Assembly: GCF_024343675.1 (NCBI RefSeq)
Contig: NZ_RJUD01000013.1
Coordinates: 29,442-93,441, forward strand
Origin: Lacihabitans sp. CS3-21
GTDB taxonomy: Bacteria > Bacteroidota > Bacteroidia > Cytophagales > Spirosomataceae
Direction: 5' to 3'
DNA: 64,000 bases
In this document: positions 61,264-64,000 of the stretch, piece by piece
How positions within the stretch are numbered: the stretch's first letter is position 1
Layout of the letters: each line of letters begins with the position of its first letter
Notes under the pieces: model-generated
Told to the model about the DNA's origin: nothing
What the model saw: the letters and a program-made list of their open reading frames with translations, nothing else
Databases searched by the model: none
Made by a program: the position numbers and the translations under genes

Positions 61264-63237
61264 TCAATGGTGAATGTCTTCAATTCTGAATAAGTGAAAA
61301 GGCAAAATATTAGGGTCGAGGGAAACAAAATTTTTGGCACCTTGCCAAGTATATTTTGCTCCAGTTATGAGGTCATGTACCAAATAACTTTCAGACTCGT
61401 GCTTCCCAAGTTTATGGAGTGGCAAATTCAAAATACCCGATTGCGTGGTATATCCTTCTAAATTAACCACAAAAAGCAGCCTATTCCCATTTTCGTGGGT
61501 TTTTAAATAAGCCAACATATTATCGTTCGAAATTTCACAAAATTCGATATTATTGGTATGCTGAAGAGCTGAATTTTGCTTTCTAATACGGTTTACTTCT
61601 GTGTAAATGTGTGTAATCTTATTCCGTTTTTCCCAATCCCAGTATTTAATCTCGTATTTTTCTGAGTTTTTATATTCTTCTTTTGGTGAGTTGGAGTCAT
61701 GATACAAATATTCATAGGAAGGGCCAAAAACGCCATAATTGCTTGATAGTGTGGCTGCCATAAAATACTTAATCAAAAACATCGGCTCATGTCCCGACTG
61801 TAAAATGTAAGGATTGATGTCATGCGTATTGGGCCAGAAATTTGGTCTAAAATAATCCCTCATGTCAGATTTTGTCAATTCAGTCATGTATGCTATCAGT
61901 TCGGCCTTAGAATTACGCCACGTATAATAGGTATAAGACTGCGTGAAACCCACTTTGGCCAACTGTTGCATCACTTTTGGTTTTGTAAAAGCTTCTGACA
62001 AGAATATCATTTCAGGGTAAACCGACCGAGTTTCGGCAATTACCCATTCCCAAAAACCGAAAGATTTGGTGTGGGGATTGTCCACTCTTATGATTTTCAC
62101 ACCCCATTCAGCCCAAGTAAATATCACGTTTTTCAATTCTATCCAAAGATTTTGCCAGTCGTTACTTTCAAAATTTATCGGGTAGATGTCCTGGTATTTT
62201 TTTGGCGGATTCTCGGCATATTTTATCGTTCCATCTGGTAATATTTTAAACCAATCTGGATGCTCGGTGACCCATGGATGATCTGGCGAACACTGAATAG
62301 CCAAGTCCATGGCCAACTCCATGTTATATTTTTTGCATTCCTCTATAAGATGCTTGAATTCCTCCAAAGTGCCTAGCTCAGAATGAATTGCGGTGTGGCC
62401 ACCTTCTGCCGACCCTATACCATAAGGCACTCCAGGCTCATCTGGCAGGCATTCTGTAGCATTGTTCTTTCCTTTTCTGAAGGTTTGTCCAATTGGGTGT
62501 ACAGGCGGCAAGTAAAGTACATCAAAGCCCAGTTCTTGAATTCTTGGCAATAAGTTTTCTACATCTTTAAAATTTCCATGTTTCCCTACTTCTTTGGTGG
62601 CTGAGCGAGGGAAAATAGAGTACCAAGCCGAAAATTCTGCTTTTACACGGTCAGTAAAAATTAACCGTTCCTCTGACCAACAGGTATTTTCTTTGATGGG
62701 GTATTTGTCAATCCAGAGGTGCATTTGTTCGCTCCTACATATCCAAGTGGCTTCTTCGTACTTTTCCGGGTTTTTAAAAATACCGATTGCTTTTTTTATG
62801 TCTTCTTTGTCTTGGCCTTTTGCAGATTTTGCTATTATATTTAAGAAATCTAAACCCACCAAAAGCTCAACTTCGAGTTTCAAACCAGCCTTTATTTTTT
62901 CGTCAACTTCGTGCTGCCAGGTGGCAAAATGGTCAACCCAAGCTTCGATTTTGAAAGTGTAAAAGCCGATTTTTTCTGTAATAAATTCTCCACCAAATCT
63001 ATCATTCACTTGAGCAAACATAGGTTTCTCAGTCCAAGACTTTTCTGATTCGTGTTTAAACCAAAGCCGTTGTCCAAGGTAATCATGACCGTCTATAAGT
63101 ATGTCGGCAGATATTTGAACTTTCTGACCTTGAATGGTTTTGGTAGCGTATTTTCCTCCGTTAATTTCTGGTTTGATGTTTTCTATTACGGCCCTTATTT
63201 TGCCACCAGAAGGGAGGATAATTTTGGTTTTTGTCAT
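61264..63237 (-). CDS. glgE: Alpha-1,4-glucan--maltose-1-phosphate maltosyltransferase
   Basis: GlgE transfers maltosyl units from maltose 1-phosphate to alpha-1,4-glucan (GH13_3). The 657-residue product has an N-terminal beta-domain (about 1-115), a helical insert, and the GH13 barrel: FDVLYLPPVHPIG, nucleophile Asp386 in IIRVDNPHTKSFG, acid/base Glu415 in FLSEAFTKP and NFWPNTHDINPYIL. These match the order and near-positions of known GlgE enzymes. The usual supporting genes (treS, pep2/mak, glgB) are not in this window, so the source of maltose 1-phosphate is not visible. A small lipoprotein gene follows 3 bases later. Confidence 0.95.
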   Translation of the reverse strand: MTKTKIILPSGGKIRAVIENIKPEINGGKYATKTIQGQKVQISADILIDGHDYLGQRLWFKHESEKSWTEKPMFAQVNDRFGGEFITEKIGFYTFKIEAWVDHFATWQHEVDEKIKAGLKLEVELLVGLDFLNIIAKSAKGQDKEDIKKAIGIFKNPEKYEEATWICRSEQMHLWIDKYPIKENTCWSEERLIFTDRVKAEFSAWYSIFPRSATKEVGKHGNFKDVENLLPRIQELGFDVLYLPPVHPIGQTFRKGKNNATECLPDEPGVPYGIGSAEGGHTAIHSELGTLEEFKHLIEECKKYNMELAMDLAIQCSPDHPWVTEHPDWFKILPDGTIKYAENPPKKYQDIYPINFESNDWQNLWIELKNVIFTWAEWGVKIIRVDNPHTKSFGFWEWVIAETRSVYPEMIFLSEAFTKPKVMQQLAKVGFTQSYTYYTWRNSKAELIAYMTELTKSDMRDYFRPNFWPNTHDINPYILQSGHEPMFLIKYFMAATLSSNYGVFGPSYEYLYHDSNSPKEEYKNSEKYEIKYWDWEKRNKITHIYTEVNRIRKQNSALQHTNNIEFCEISNDNMLAYLKTHENGNRLLFVVNLEGYTTQSGILNLPLHKLGKHESESYLVHDLITGAKYTWQGAKNFVSLDPNILPFHLFRIEDIHH

Positions 63238-63367
63238 AGGTGTATAATTTCGTCCCTCAAAAATATTACTATTGTTTCAATTTGACCTTGATTTTGATTA
63301 ATAATTTGCATTTTTGTCATATCAAATCCTTTTAGATTTCGTTTAAGAAATTAAAAATCTGATTTAT

Positions 63368-63805
63368 ATGAAATACCTTTTGATACTTTTTCTTTTTGTA
63401 GGATTTATTGCCAATGGACAATCTCTTAAAGGGGCTTGGCAAAATATTGAAGCTGGCAAAACCACAACCATTATCGCTACGGATACTTATCTCACTGTAA
63501 ATATATATGAACTTGAGTCTAAGAAATTTATAGAATCTTGGGGTGGGAAATATACGGTTGGTGTTACTAATGAGGCTTTTATGGAAATTGAATTTCATTC
63601 CCAAAATCCAGCAGTGGTGAATTCTTCACAATCTTATAATATCAATCTAAAGAAAAAAAGTTTGGAATTCAATGACAAAAAGTTTCAAAAACTTGATTTT
63701 GCCAAAGAAAACGCTCTTTCTGGACTTTGGCGAATAACTGCCAGAGCAAACGAAACAGGTGAAATGTCAGAAATGAAACCTGGCCCTAGACAGGAATATT
63801 TTTAA
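63368..63805 (+). pseudogene. Secreted protein cut off at its C-terminus
   Basis: The 145-residue frame begins with a signal peptide (MKYLLILFLFVGFIANGQ). SLKGAWQNIE near the start and ALSGLWRITARANETGEM and MKPGPR near the end look like a Bacteroidota secreted-protein family (often labelled membrane or secreted protein, or DUF4488-like) in which the MKPGPR-type segment is followed by KILSGTRFQW and roughly 90 more residues. Here only QEYF and a stop follow, exactly where the sequence becomes the end of a convergent reverse-strand gene. I read it as a gene truncated by rearrangement. The family link is from memory and could be wrong, in which case it is a short intact secreted protein. Confidence 0.5.
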
Positions 63806-64000
63806 AAATGGCGGGAATTACATTTTCACCATCGATGATAACATCTGGCATGTCTTTCTTGAAATTATTATAGATATTGGAAAGACTCATGTAGTTGTTT
63901 GGGTTTTTAAAATCTGATTGAGCAAGACTCCAACTCAAATAACCTGTAGCCATACTGTTGGTTCTGTAAGCGTCAATGTGTTGGCCAGTTACAAAAATCC
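63786..64000 (-). CDS. C-terminal end of a gene running in from the right edge
   Basis: On the reverse strand an open frame enters at 64000 and stops at TAG (63788-63786), giving 71 codons. The peptide includes FVTGQHIDAYRTNSMATGYL, KNPNNYMSLSNIYNN and ends with PDVIIDGENVIPAIFKNIPV. The closing pattern (P-x-hydrophobic-I-V-D...N.IP..F..IP) recalls the ends of Bacteroidota membrane glycosyltransferases, but identification is weak. Normal codon use and lack of stops support a real gene. It overlaps the end of the forward gene at 63805 by 20 bases. Confidence 0.55.
   Translation of the reverse strand, partial: IFVTGQHIDAYRTNSMATGYLSWSLAQSDFKNPNNYMSLSNIYNNFKKDMPDVIIDGENVIPAIFKNIPV

Noticed and set aside
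1..64000. tRNA, rRNA, tmRNA, riboswitch or insertion sequence
   Set aside because: I looked through the gaps for T-arm-like GGTTCRANYCC strings, conserved RNA motifs and transposase genes and found none; a computed search could still find a weak candidate.

Overview
This 64 kb window is AT-rich chromosomal DNA from a member of the Bacteroidota, most likely the order Cytophagales. The case rests on a TonB-dependent receptor with a carboxypeptidase-like N-terminal domain followed directly by a DUF4249 lipoprotein, a protein with a type IX secretion (T9SS) type A sorting tail, a PorE-like OmpA protein, a second class of C-terminal tail shared by two secreted proteins, HemJ in place of other protoporphyrinogen oxidases, and promoters of the Bacteroidota form (TTTG about 19 bases before TAnnTTTG). 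Genus cannot be fixed from the sequence alone. I found no tRNA, rRNA, CRISPR array, insertion sequence or prophage.

Layout. 1-8.0 kb: end of glyS, a di-haem cytochrome c peroxidase lipoprotein, a small secreted protein, pth, and a forward run pyrR-aat-TonB receptor-DUF4249. 8.4-15.3 kb: clpB, a TPR-DUF2971 fusion protein of very low GC, a double-CHRD lipoprotein and a membrane protein. 15.4-21.3 kb, all reverse: a secreted sugar isomerase/epimerase-like protein, two PQQ-type sugar dehydrogenases and a secreted FAD oxidoreductase, which look like a periplasmic carbohydrate oxidation group. 21.6-26.8 kb: a 2-oxoglutarate oxygenase, a Crp-like regulator next to osmC, a FucP-type sugar transporter and an M1 peptidase. 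27-33 kb: a methyltransferase, a TPR-like secreted protein, a GNAT-like protein-miaA-ThuA/propeller/PKD operon, and trxB. 33.4-39.1 kb reverse: two more M1 peptidases in an operon, and the PorE-like protein. 39.2-46.6 kb: hemJ-cotH, Uma2, elaA, tatD-tcdA, a VWA lipoprotein, a MocA-like nucleotidyltransferase and an LpxL-like acyltransferase. 46.6-57 kb: dnaE, rpmI-rplT, a DUF937-like protein, a large sialate esterase-like secreted protein and dnaK. 57-64 kb: a 6-pyruvoyl-tetrahydropterin synthase-folE pair, a GH109-type oxidoreductase, an SDR, glgE with a small lipoprotein, and two broken or partial genes at the right edge.

The most notable observations are: dnaK is split by what reads as a 4-base tandem duplication (GAAG GAAG); the dnaK upstream region carries a sigma-54-like -24/-12 element and a TGACA/TGTCA palindrome; a 93-base island at 63% GC sits in an otherwise AT-rich gap upstream of rpmI; a 16-base perfect inverted repeat lies between the crp-like gene and osmC; a TPR-DUF2971 protein stands alone as a possible effector; and a gene at the right edge appears cut off where it meets a convergent gene. 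No complete novel multi-gene system could be demonstrated.
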